NCBI GenBank assembly: GCA_964019335.1
Contig: OZ025663.1
Coordinates: forward strand, 151,001-215,000
Origin: Diplonema japonicum
Taxonomy: Eukaryota > Euglenozoa > Diplonemea > Diplonemida > Diplonemidae
Length of the DNA stretch: 64,000 nucleotides
Direction of reading: 5' to 3'
Part shown: positions 24,901 to 35,223 of the stretch, piece by piece
Numbering within the stretch: position 1 is the stretch's first letter
Layout of the letters: every line of letters begins with the position of its first letter
Made by a program: the position numbers and the translations under genes
Notes under the pieces: generated by a model
Told to the model about the DNA's origin: nothing
The model's input: the letters and a program-made list of their open reading frames with translations, nothing else
Databases searched by the model: none

Positions 24901-26391
24901 AAGATACACTAACAAGTGACAAGGCAACTGAGAGTGTTGGGAGCAATGACAACGGCGCGGTACTGACAGAAAAAGAAATGAAAAATGAAGAGTCCGAGGG
25001 GTGCAAAGAAGTTGAAAAAGAAAATAAAACGGACAGTGTTTCGGAAGAAAAAGAAATCAGCATGAAAGAGGAAGTTATTCCTTCTGGGGATGTTATTCCT
25101 GCTGGGGAAATTGTTCCTGCTGTTGCTGATGAGTATGAGCCTCCTGTATCGGCGGTGAGCACGCCGGCAACCACCCCATCGACGCTTGCGCTGACGCCTC
25201 CTACTGCAGCGCTGCTGCGGAGCCCGTCGGTTGCCAGCAGTCATGTGTCCACAGCATCGGCAAAAACAACACCGCAGACGACTCCCAAAGACGCTGCCTT
25301 GGGTGGGAGGAAGCCATCTGCGGTGTCCAGTACCAGCAGCAAGACTAAAGGGAGTCCTCTCCCGTTGAAGAAGATGGTGTCATCGTCGTCATCCACTTCT
25401 TCGAGCAGCTCTGTCGGCATGCCACCTGTGCAGCTGAAGAAGGGAGACGAAGTGATCGCGTTGAAAAAGATTGAATTCGCAAGCGGGAAATACATTTCCC
25501 CCGGTGCGAAGGGTCTCGTGCGAAAGGTGCCTGGATCCCAACCGGGAACCGTGGCAACAGTAAAGATGTGCGGGATCCTCTTCAGCGCCACGAAGGAGGA
25601 GGTGAAGTTGGCGCAGCCTGTGAACCAGGACTACCTGAAGGACGTGCCGCCCGACGTGAAGGTTGCAGATTTAAAAATTCTACCGCCAAATATATTCGCG
25701 TTGGTGAAACAGGCAACGGAACAGGAAAAGGACGAACCACTGGTAAAGGGAGAGGGGAGTGTAAGCAAGGCCATCGCTGGGCTGATCTTCCTGCTGTTCA
25801 AAGCGGAGATATTCGAAATCACCCGCGACAGGAACGGTATCGTCAGAGAGCTGAAGCTGGCAGGACGCAGCGAGGGCACAGAGCTGACGCAGTACGAACG
25901 GGAGATCTTGATTCTCCTGAAACTCATCCTTGGAAAGTTCACGGGCCTCATCAACGAGGAAGAGACTTCAGAGAGGAACTCCTTGGACCTGTACTGCCAT
26001 GTCCTGACGCAGGTGGTGAAGCTACAAGAAGCACAGAGAAAGGCGGATGAGAACAAAAGGAAATGGGCAACATTAACATATGTCCAGAAGGTGTGCATGC
26101 TGGTTTGCAATGTGATATCGGCTGTATACCCCTCTGTGGTGCTTCTGGTGCATTGGGTGGTTCTTATCTTTGTGTTCGGGATGCTGCTGCCGCTCATGAC
26201 GGGGGTGCTCATGGAACATGCGTCGACGTCTGTCAAGGCGGACCAGTGTCCAAAGGTGCAGTTGTTCCCCACGTACGTCGTGGGCTTGGTTTACTTCGAA
26301 CTGTGGATTCGGGCCACAATCACAAACCCGAACTTTTTTTCATACCCGTGGAAGAAACATTGGGTCAAGGTATGGTTTTTTTTTTTTCCAG

Positions 26392-26429
<38 letters not shown>

Positions 26430-26852
26430 AGCTACGTGAAGATGGCATGCGCGGTGCTGATGCCTATGAGGCTGTGCGATACCTTGGCGTCCCCTCCTTT
26501 ACTTTCTTAGCCACCATGCTTGGTGTGCCCTATACTATACATAATATTGTGCTGCCTGTATTGGGTATGTGGAGGATGGAGAGGGACTAAATAAAAAACA
26601 AATTACAGCTGTCGACCATGAATGGGCGTCACACTTGCACCACCATCGTGCCGTGCATGCGATTAGCCTGGCTTTTGTTGTTGGGTGCAAGGCTGGCAAG
26701 CTCTTTATCAGTACTTTCAGACCAATGCTTGGAGACCTTTGCCAAGCCACATATGATGAAAGGTATGAACAGGACGAATAGTTACATATTCTTCATCTTT
26801 TCTATTTTACAGGTATTTGATGGGTCTTTGGCTTGAAGAGTTCACGTCGTAA
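21975..26852 (+). CDS. Doa10/MARCH6-type membrane RING-CH E3 ubiquitin ligase
   Basis: This is a membrane E3 ligase of the ER-associated degradation type. Exons are 21975-26369, 26432-26564, 26609-26762 and 26813-26852 (about 1573 residues). The RING-CH finger has C80, C83, C96, C98, H106, C109, C122 and C125 (C4HC3). Many hydrophobic segments follow, at about 150-250, 430-560, 640-920 and 1370-1550. The last three introns (62, 44 and 50 nt) are inferred because splicing joins the frames into a Doa10-like C-terminus: LREDGMR, then a helix with VPYTIHNIVLPVL, then YDERYLMGLWLEEF before TAA. A long acidic, then Ser/Pro/Thr-rich insert (about 935-1160) and a small compact segment (about 1155-1215) split the membrane domain and are unusual. 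The ATG at 21975 is the first in frame. M18 is an alternative start. Confidence 0.88.
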
Positions 26853-27806
26853 CCGTGGTTGGTTTTTCTTCATTTCTTTTTTTTTTTTTTAAAAAAAAAA
26901 CTTACTTTGCAACGACAAATTAAAATGAAAAGAAAGGGTTTGGGTTGTGTGTGTGAAGGAGGGGAGAGGGGGGGGGGGGGGGGGGTGGTTAATATAAGGT
27001 ATAATCTTTTTTTTTCTTTCTAAATTTAAATAAAGCACAAAATAATGAATCTTTGGTGCTCCCTTTGGTTCCGCTGGATATCCCCTCCCCCCCCCCATTT
27101 TTCTTTTCGTTTTTTCTTTTTTTTTGGTTTTTTATTAAGGCTCGAAATACCCGCACATTGCCCTACAGAGGGGATTTTTTTTTTTTTTTTTCCCTCTTCG
27201 GTAACAGACTGTTGGGGCTTTGTGGGTTGAGTAAGTAATAGGTAACCGATGCTCTCGCGTGAGAGGGGTGGTGCTGACACTAACGGCATAACTGGCAAAA
27301 AAAAAAAAGAAAAAAGAGAAGAGAAAAAAAGTGGAGGGGAAAAGGCGTTATTAAGGCTGCCTTGTTGTAAATGTACCTTTCCTAAGACGGTTCAGGCCAC
27401 ACCCCCCCCCTTTTTTTTCTTTCCCACATTAACTTTCTTTGCTTTTTTTCTTCTTTCCGTGGCCCTGTTCCCCTCAATGTCCGTCACTTCCCCCCCCTCT
27501 CTCGTGCCATTTAACACGTGGAGGAAAAAAAAGAAAAAAAAAACACAAAAAAAAAAAGAAAAAAAGAAAAAAAAAAAAAAAAAAACAACCATTCCTCCAC
27601 AGACTATTCTTATTATTATTATTTTTTTTTTCTTCTTCTTTTTGGTGTCTCGTTGCTGTCGATGCTTTTCCTTATGCAGTGATATCCCCCATCCACCAAC
27701 ATTTGAGAAACGGTTTTTTCTTTTTTTCTTTTTTTTTTTTTTTTTTTTTTTGTCTAAAAAAGCAAACACCAAAAAAAAAAGGAGGGAAAGGGGTAAGAAA
27801 AACAAA
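26853..27806. other. Non-coding spacer with homopolymers
   Basis: No gene supported. It contains a G run near 26970-26986, several A and T runs, and a short hairpin CTCTC-GCGT-GAGAG at 27252-27265 inside a normal-complexity island (about 27190-27300). The CFAP70 frame is open back to 27249, but that part encodes only low-complexity Lys and Phe runs. Confidence 0.6.
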
Positions 27807-30791
27807 ATGGACGCCAATGAACCCAATCAAGAAGTCCCCGATGGTGCTGCAGCTGAGGAAGAGGAGGAAGAGGTTTTCGTAAATAAAATGCACGTTGAAG
27901 TAGTAAAGGTTAAAAACATCCCGAGCCAGTGGCTGCACCCCGATTCAGGCGAACCGCCGCATTACGCAGACAGCATCTTCGAGTTCGAGTTCCAGCTGGA
28001 GCTTGAAGGGAAGGAGGGTTCCACTATCTTACAATGCACACTGCCGAAAGGAAGGGTCTGCACCATGACAGAGGATATTGAAAAACAATTAGAGAGCAAC
28101 ACCGGACAGGAACCAGAAGCTGAACCCTCGGAGATCCCAGGGCCCAGTCAAGTCACAACAAGGGTAAGCAAAGGTAGCATTGTGAAACCAAGCGCCGCAT
28201 CCGAAAGTTTCCGGCAACAGCAAACGACAGTAGGAACGCAGTCTGACAAAGCTACCGAGCAGAGCACTGTTCAAGAACGTGACAACAGCGCAACGCCATC
28301 GAAGTCTTCTGTCCCTACGACCACTGTGGGGAATAAAAGCCAGCCTGACGAACCCCCTGCCACTTGCGTTGCTTGGTGCTCTCTTCCCAACGAGGCAATG
28401 AGCTCAGACGAGGCACCGCCCACACCCAGCAACCTCCACATCACCACAGTAAACCTCACCTCCGAACAGCAAGCCTCCCTCCAAAGCGCTGTAGAAGGCT
28501 CCGGTTCCTTTCAGTACACATTCCGCCGTCTCATCAAACCCTCCAAAGCAACACCAGAGTGGGAGGACGTCAACGAGGCTCGGTACAAAGCCACCTCTCA
28601 TGTCAACCTTGCGTGTTTCGGCGAGCCTGGGACGACAACCATCACATTCACAGACACCCCGCTCGTCCCCATTCCAGTTGAGGAGGACAAGACAGATGAC
28701 AAGAAAGGGAAAAAAGCTGCCCCGAAGAAACCCGCGAAAGGGACTCAAATACCCGCCTTCCTCCTCACGGAGGACGAGTGGGACATTCACCCTTACGAAG
28801 CAAACGGGGCTGCCATCACCTTCAAGATCACCTTCGACACGGCACTCGTGTGCCTCCCAGGCGAACGTCCCCGACCAGACATCCTGCCATCCGACATTAT
28901 CCCGCAAAGGGTGAAGCCCACAAAGCATGTTCCTAACGCTCCTAAGCTGTACTCAGCAGAGGTAAAGGAGATCATCTACGCCATTGTTGCGGACTACCGC
29001 AAGTACAGCGACTCTGTTCCGAAAGTACAGACAGTCGAGGAGGGTAGAAAGGCGTTCTTGCACTACTTGGGCAGCTCAGGACGGTCGTTTGCTTACAAAC
29101 AAAAATTGAAGCACTGCGTGGTCCGCATTGTGAAGGAGAAGTTCGCTAAGAAGCCTGGTGTCACTAAGTATGTAATTCACGCTGAACCACCCCACACCAC
29201 ACCACACCACAGGCTCGAGATGGAGAAATTCTACAATGAGCTGTACGTGTATCTCTTAGATCAGATGCACTTCAGCATGAACGCCACGTTGGCACGCACA
29301 GAGCTGGATGCCCCTCCGTATGCTCCCGAGGAGGGCACTGACAAGTGGCTGCGGTTGGCACTCGAGGCAGAGGTGGTGCAAGAGTACGAAATGGCTGAGA
29401 GATACCACCAGGAGCGCCTGGTTCATGGCCCTGTCGCAGACGAGACTGAAGAGGTCCCCTTGGCATGGATCGACTATGCCAAATTCTGCCTTAGGGTGCG
29501 CGACACTGTGAAGGCAGAGCAAGCCTTCAAAGAAGCCATCTCCATCGACATCAGCCACGTGCCGTCTCTACTGGGCTACGGGCTTCTCCTCCTCTCTACG
29601 GACAGGCCTAAGGAAGCTGAGGTCTTCTTCCAAGCAGCTGTGGACTCTGCTCTCACCTCGCCTCTCCCATGGGCATGCCTTTGTTTGTACTTTGAAAAAA
29701 TGGCTCTATCGACTGGTGAAACGCCTGAAATTGCGAACAACCACAAGAAGTGGGCTAAGTACAGCAGAGTGCAAGCAGTCAGGGCACTGGCAGGGGCAGC
29801 CGTCACGCGTGCCGAGGAAGAACCCGACGTCGAGGCGGAAGCACCACCTCTGACGGAGTCCTTAGACATGATGCTCGCGAGGTACACGTTGGAACTGCAT
29901 TTCGAGAAGCTGACTGCGCACTGCTTAGAAAGCGAGAAGCAGGCCCGTGGGGGCACCACGGAGCTCCAGCATCTAGATGCCATGATACAGCACCAGACGA
30001 AGGGGTACGAGGAGGCAAGGAGAATCCTGCGCGAGATCCTCGAAAAGGACCCCAACAACCACAAAGCACTGACGCTGCTGGGCGACGTGTACGCAGACAT
30101 GGGCGGCGTGGAGGTGGCGGAAGTAGGGAGGGACGGGGTAGAGAGAGTCTGCCTTGCTGCAGTACTGGGTGAGGAGGCGTATGATAAGGCACTGCGGTTG
30201 GACGAGAGCAAAATGGAAGGGACAGTGCTGATAAGGTTGGGAAACATCTACTGCAGCCTGGGGAGGTATCAGGAGGCATGCGATGCCTTCATGCTGGGAG
30301 CGAAGACGTGGCCCTGTGGCACCACCTGGATGGGGGTTGGAGTTGCGTACTACCGCCTGGGCAACTTCGCAGATGCCGAGCAGGCATTCAACGAGTCAAA
30401 CCTGCTGAACAACCTGAACCCAAAGACATGGGCATACATAGCCTTGACATGCTTGAAGCAATGCCCTGGTCGGGAGGAGGAGGCAGACCAAGCCTTCCAC
30501 CAAGGCCTCCAGCTTGGGCTTGCCGACCACGCTATTCTGATGGAAATAGGTGTTGAACACTTAAGACTGTCGCGGCTAAAGTTAGCACAGGCGGCATTGC
30601 TGAAGGCAAAGGCTGCAAGAGCAACACCCACTGTGCACCTCCTTCTGGGTCTCACCTACGTGCAGCTGCGAAAACCCGACGAAGCCAAAGAAGAGTTTAT
30701 CATCGCACGCGACACAGCGACAGAAGAAGGCGAGAGGGCAAAGGCCATCGAGGAGCTCGGCGTCCTCGCCACACTGGACGCCACTGCGTGA
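27807..30791 (+). CDS. CFAP70: CFAP70 homologue, TPR protein of the ciliary axoneme
   Basis: This is a 994-residue homologue of cilia- and flagella-associated protein 70 (TTC18), an axonemal protein associated with outer dynein arms. Family hallmarks include SGRSFAYKQKLKHCVVRIVKEKF (split here as SGRSFAYKQKLKH and CVVRIVKEKF, about residues 430-452) and the late TPR block with GVAYYRLGNFADAEQAFNES then LLNNLNPKTWAYIALTCLK (about 845-885). The N-terminal part has a C2-like start (MHVEVVKVKNIPSQW), a disordered Ser/Thr/Pro-rich insert (about 95-200) and a beta-rich section. TPR repeats fill about 510-985. The ATG at 27807 (ACAAAATGG) was chosen because everything upstream in frame is homopolymer. 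It lies in the same array as an outer-arm dynein heavy chain, which fits the known role. Confidence 0.92.
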   Translation: MDANEPNQEVPDGAAAEEEEEEVFVNKMHVEVVKVKNIPSQWLHPDSGEPPHYADSIFEFEFQLELEGKEGSTILQCTLPKGRVCTMTEDIEKQLESNTGQEPEAEPSEIPGPSQVTTRVSKGSIVKPSAASESFRQQQTTVGTQSDKATEQSTVQERDNSATPSKSSVPTTTVGNKSQPDEPPATCVAWCSLPNEAMSSDEAPPTPSNLHITTVNLTSEQQASLQSAVEGSGSFQYTFRRLIKPSKATPEWEDVNEARYKATSHVNLACFGEPGTTTITFTDTPLVPIPVEEDKTDDKKGKKAAPKKPAKGTQIPAFLLTEDEWDIHPYEANGAAITFKITFDTALVCLPGERPRPDILPSDIIPQRVKPTKHVPNAPKLYSAEVKEIIYAIVADYRKYSDSVPKVQTVEEGRKAFLHYLGSSGRSFAYKQKLKHCVVRIVKEKFAKKPGVTKYVIHAEPPHTTPHHRLEMEKFYNELYVYLLDQMHFSMNATLARTELDAPPYAPEEGTDKWLRLALEAEVVQEYEMAERYHQERLVHGPVADETEEVPLAWIDYAKFCLRVRDTVKAEQAFKEAISIDISHVPSLLGYGLLLLSTDRPKEAEVFFQAAVDSALTSPLPWACLCLYFEKMALSTGETPEIANNHKKWAKYSRVQAVRALAGAAVTRAEEEPDVEAEAPPLTESLDMMLARYTLELHFEKLTAHCLESEKQARGGTTELQHLDAMIQHQTKGYEEARRILREILEKDPNNHKALTLLGDVYADMGGVEVAEVGRDGVERVCLAAVLGEEAYDKALRLDESKMEGTVLIRLGNIYCSLGRYQEACDAFMLGAKTWPCGTTWMGVGVAYYRLGNFADAEQAFNESNLLNNLNPKTWAYIALTCLKQCPGREEEADQAFHQGLQLGLADHAILMEIGVEHLRLSRLKLAQAALLKAKAARATPTVHLLLGLTYVQLRKPDEAKEEFIIARDTATEEGERAKAIEELGVLATLDATA

Positions 30792-30952
30792 AAACGCAGA
30801 ACAGTCCCTTTTCATTTGTACATACAGTGTTCACCTTTATTCTTATTTATTTGTTATTATTCCTGGACTATATATATAAAAAAAAGCCCTTCAACAAAGG
30901 TGGCAGAGGGAGGGGAGGATCGTAGGTTGAAACAAGCGGAAAAGGGGGAGCC

Positions 30953-31771
30953 ATGGAGAAAGGGCAAAGCCCCTCCCAGTTCACGGAGCTGCTGAGCACG
31001 GAGGTGTCACATGTCGTGGATATGCTAAACATGTCTGGACCGGAGCATGGTTTTAGGTTGGAGTTGATAAAGAAAACGAAGAATCTAGTAAAGGGCAGCT
31101 TCCCAGGATGCTCTGTGGAAGTGTACGGCAGCTGGGCGACCAAGCTGGCACTCCCATCAAGTGATATCGATTTCGTGGTGCTGGGCTGCTCACATCTACC
31201 TAGAGAGTCGATGATCAGACAGGTGGTTGCGTCCTTTGAGGATTCAGGCCTGCGGTGTACTGCGGTACTCCCCACTGCCCGTGTTCCTGTCATCAAGTTC
31301 ATCTGCCCGCACAGCGGTCTACGGGGAGACATCACCTTTGATGTAGGCAACTGGCAAACCTCCGTCCAGCTCGTGAAGTCTCTTCTCGATGAATATTCAG
31401 AATATAAAGCGAGGTATATATTTTTTTTGGGGGGGGATGAGGGGAAACCCAACACATTTTTTTTTCTACAAGGGAACTCATCATTCTCTTCAAACTGATC
31501 TTGGTGTTGACCAGCAACAACGAGGTTTGCAAGGGCGGGTTGAGCTCGTATGGGCTTTGCTTAATGGTATGGAGAGAAAGGGGGGGGGGGGGGGGAATAA
31601 TGGTGGTAATAATAAAAGGTCTTCGCATTTCTGCGCCGTTTCAAGGAAGAAGGCAAGAAACCCTCCTTGGGCCTGCTTCTCTACGACTTTCTCTCCCACT
31701 ACAAGACAAAGGGAACTTTCAACCCTTCGACTATGACGGTCGACATAGGAGAGCCAGAAGGTTTGTTCAAC

Positions 31772-31804
<33 letters not shown>

Positions 31805-32619
31805 TCAAATCTGGTTTAATGCGCCCGATGTCGTCGCGCCACAAAGGGTCCTGGTGTGTGCAGGACCCATTATCTGCTAATAATAATGTATGGAAAATTT
31901 TTGAACAAAAAAAATTTTTTTTTTTTTTATTTGAAAAGGTGACGGAGCAGTGCTTCAGCATAGACAAGATCGCTGATATCTTCGATGAAATGTCAACCAC
32001 TCTGTCTTCCGTTAAGACACGGGCAGCAATGCCTAAGGGATCGGGGGTAAAGGAATGCGGCATCCTTCGCGAGGCCATCCACGATCTGCATCACTTCCAA
32101 CGGCAGAGGAAAGAATTGCTGGCGCAGTGGTTTTCCCAAGAATTGTTCCATCAAATGCAAGCAATTTACGCCTTTGGAGGCTCAAAGGGGATGTTAAACC
32201 CGCATGCTCCACACTTACAGTCCCAGCTTGGCTACTGGAACCAGCAAGGAATAAACCCGCATAACTTTTCACCAGTGCGTTACCATCACCATCACCATCA
32301 TCATCACCACCACCATCACCATGTAAATCGTGCGAATCACGGCCATGTTAAGGCTCATGGGGGTTACACCAGGGCACACCACCACCACCACCATCAGCAG
32401 CAGCAGTACTTCGCGCATTCAGTCACTGGGAGCAAAACAGCCGCAGCGGCCTCTGCGACCCAGCAGCAGCGGGGCCAGAACGACTCTTCTGACGAGTCTG
32501 TAGACAGTATAGGACACACGGAGTCTAACTCGAATTCAAGCGGCTCAACTGCCAACAGGAAGAAACAACCACAAACTATCCATGGCCATCACGTGCTTGT
32601 GAAAAAACATCATGCATGA
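30953..32619 (+). CDS. TRF4/TENT4-type non-canonical poly(A) polymerase
   Basis: This nucleotidyltransferase of the TRF4/PAPD5-PAPD7 group should add untemplated nucleotides to nuclear RNA. Exons are 30953-31413, 31473-31566, 31619-31760, 31802-31887 and 31939-32619 (487 residues). The catalytic core has GSWATKLALPSSDIDFVV with D71 and D73, and D126 in GDITF as the third metal ligand. Splicing joins the palm to the central domain (ELIILFKLILVLTSNNEV, GGLSSYGLCLM, VFAFLRRF, PSLGLLLYDFLSHY) and then to VQDPLSANNNV, which resembles the family's nucleotide-recognition segment. Introns are 41-59 nt. Two of them contain long A or G runs. The C-terminal tail is unusual: about 13 His in a row, then a second HHHHHH-QQQQ block, then a Ser/Asn-rich end. 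No RNA-binding zinc knuckle is seen. Confidence 0.88.
32281..32409 (+). repeat. Polyhistidine/polyglutamine-coding triplet repeats
   Basis: CAY triplets encode about 13 consecutive His at 32284-32322. A second run encodes six His and four Gln at about 32377-32406. Both lie in the C-terminal tail of the TRF4-like enzyme. Codon mixing (CAT and CAC) shows this is not a pure microsatellite. Confidence 0.85.
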
Positions 32620-34190
32620 AGAGAGCGAGAGGGGAAAAAAAACGAAAAAAAAAGAAAAAAAGTTCGTAGTGTGTTTATTTTTCTTTTTTTTTTTTTTCTA
32701 TTTTTTTTTTTTTTTTGAGTAATAGAACAGAAGAGAGAGGGGAATGCACACGTGTTTTTGAAAAAATCTATTGTTACATAAAAAAAAGGGGGGGGGGGAA
32801 CGCTAAGTTGATCCTTTTTTTTTTTTTTTTTCCTGTCGCAGACACCGACAAGGCTGCCCCGCAGTTTGACCACCGCAGGAGGAACCCGCCAGAGCCCCCA
32901 GAACGGGGACAACGGGGACTAAGCGCAGCTCGGCCGCGCAAAAACGCATACCTTAAAAGAATAGTTTTTTTTTCGAAATGCTCAAATCCCGCCCCTTAGG
33001 GGTATCCCCGAACTTGGGGTCAGATTAGCAGTTTTCAAGAAATTACATAACAGAGGGGGGGGGGGGGGGGGGGGAGGCGAACTGACCAAGGGGTGTATTT
33101 CACTCCCATCTCACACTCACTCTTTTTTGTTTTTGTTTCTGTTTTTTGTTCCCCCCCACACCCCTCTTTTCTTTCTTCTTTTCTGGAATTCTAGATGTTT
33201 CCGAGCCACACAACTAACGAGGTTCTTTGCTGCAACTGCCAAGCTTTCTCTTTTTTTCTTTTTTTTTTTTCCCACTTGTGTGTTTCCTTTTTTTTTTTAG
33301 GAAGGGTGAAGGAAAATAAGAAAGAAAAAAAGAAGAAAAAAAAAACGAAAATAGCTATTTTTTTTTTCTTTCTGTCATAGTATCACGAGAGGTTTTCAGT
33401 TAGCTGTTAGCGTAGGGGGGGGGGGGGGGTGGTAAAAAGAAGGGGGGGGGGGGGGGAAGCAACAGCTACACACACACATAAAACACAAAACACAAATATA
33501 GCTTCTAGATTTTATGATTAATTTATTGTTTTTTTTCCCCTTTTTTCGCCCTGCTTCGGGCTTTCTGCCTGTCCTTTTTATTTCCTTATTTGTCACATCG
33601 CACAAAAAAAAAAACCCCTCCTTCCCTTACCCTTCTCCCCAATACACACAAAGTCTTGGAAAAAAAAGAGGAAAAGAAAAAGGACAAAAAAAACTTTTTT
33701 TTTTGGCTTCCTTTCCCTTTCCTTCTCCCTTTTATGTTGGTCTCCCCCTCCCTCCCCCCCCTCCCCCCCTCCCCTCCAATTATCATTCCGATCTGTAGTA
33801 CATTTCTTTTATGAACGAAAAAAAAAAAAAAAAAAAAAAAAGAAATTTCCTACCCATCCTGCCGCCCCCCGTTCCCCTTTCCTTCTTTTCTGCTTCCTTT
33901 TTTCCCCTTTGTGGTTCGTTCTCAAAACGAGAAATGAAACGAAGAGGGGGGGGGGGGGGGGGGGACTCTGAGGAAAAGCAGGAATACGAGGGAAAAAAAA
34001 AAAAAGAAAGGAAGAAACAATACAAAATCAGCACGATCCTCCCCCTCCCTCCTCCCCATTTTCTTTTTTTATACTCTGGTATGTTTGAAGAGCCTCTGCT
34101 GCATGGGTGAATCAGAACTTGAAGGGGGTCTTTAATTATTTTTTTTTTATTATCTTATTTTTATTAGCTGGAATCACCCAGGAACAGGGT

Positions 34191-34235
<45 letters not shown>

Positions 34236-35223
34236 CATGTTTCATAGTGAGCATTTGCAATTAGAGGCTCGTATTTACGGTGAATTTTGTACATATGCTG
34301 CAGGTAAATTGATATGATTATATATGTTGGGTTATAGGAGGGGGGGGAGGGCCTATCGATAGATTGAGATAAAGTTCGAGGGTAGGGGTCCTCCAGAGAC
34401 AAAATTACCTTTTTTTTTTTGTTTTTTTTTGTCTTTTTTGTTTTAGATTTTGCAGCTCCCTCAAGCCTCCCGCAAGAAAAAAAGAGAGAAAAAAAAATTG
34501 TTTTACAGCTCATGACACCCCCTTTTCCTTTCTTTTTTTTTGTTGGTTTTTTTTTTTTGGTTTTTTCCCCCCCCCGCCGCTTTACTTGGTCTGTAACATG
34601 CTAGTGCGCACTAAATATTGAAAAAAAATATTCTCTTTCTGCAAAGTGTACCCCGGAAAAAAAAAAGAAAAAAAAAAAAAAACCACCGTATTTCGCAAAA
34701 CGGGCGAAAGCCAAAAAGCTGGGGGGGAGAAGAAAAAAAAAAGAAAAAGTAAGAATCATTTTAGAGCATTAAAACGTAAACAAAAATCTTTTTGAAAAGT
34801 TTTTTGCAGTAAGAGAGTGAGTCCTTGCGGCCGGTTATTATTATTTATTTTTTATTCTTTCTTCCCCCCCCCCCCCAGTTATTACTTTCAAAAAAGAGTG
34901 TGCCCGAAAAAAAGAAAGAGGGAGGGGAAGGGAAAATAATCTTGTTCAAAAAAAAAAAAACCTCTTCTTTGTTTTGTGGCTTTTTTTGGAGGGTATTGTC
35001 CCCATTTTACGCCAACAAATTATTGCTTGTAAACAATGGGGGGGAGAAGAAAAAAAAAAAAAAAAAAGGAAGGAGAAAAAAAAAAAAGGAAAAAAAAAAA
35101 AGACAACGCTATTTTTTTTTTTTTTTTTTTTAAATCTTATTTTTTTTCTTCTTTCTACCGGAGGGGAGGGGTAAAAATTTTCAAAAAAAAAAGGGGGGGG
35201 AGGGAAGAAGAAAAAAAAAAAAT
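32620..35223. other. 2.6-kb gene-poor region of homopolymer tracts
   Basis: No gene supported. It includes a 39-nt T run (34193-34231) and several G and C runs. A GC-richer island at about 32841-33035 follows a T tract ending in CGCAG. Its frame DTDKAAPQFDHRRRN is open for about 55 codons but has no ATG start. A second island at about 33188-33245 has a short ATG frame. A hairpin TTTCGC-AAAACGG-GCGAAA lies near 34690-34708. Confidence 0.5.

Noticed and set aside
26370-26510. Unspliced end of the Doa10-like frame (ending in ASPPLLS)
   Set aside because: It reads a poly-Lys stretch from an intron. Splicing at 26370-26431 yields the conserved family C-terminus.
27249-27806. 5' extension of the CFAP70 reading frame by 186 codons
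   Set aside because: It encodes only Lys and Phe runs and lies in homopolymer DNA. The ATG at 27807 gives a normal N-terminus.
31501-31938. Single continuous reading frame through the middle of the TRF4-like gene
   Set aside because: It reads through introns as Gly and Lys runs and lacks the family motifs. The spliced model restores them.
32715-32999. 94-codon frame containing DTDKAAPQFDHRRRN
   Set aside because: It has no ATG start and crosses homopolymer runs. It was kept only as part of a noted island.
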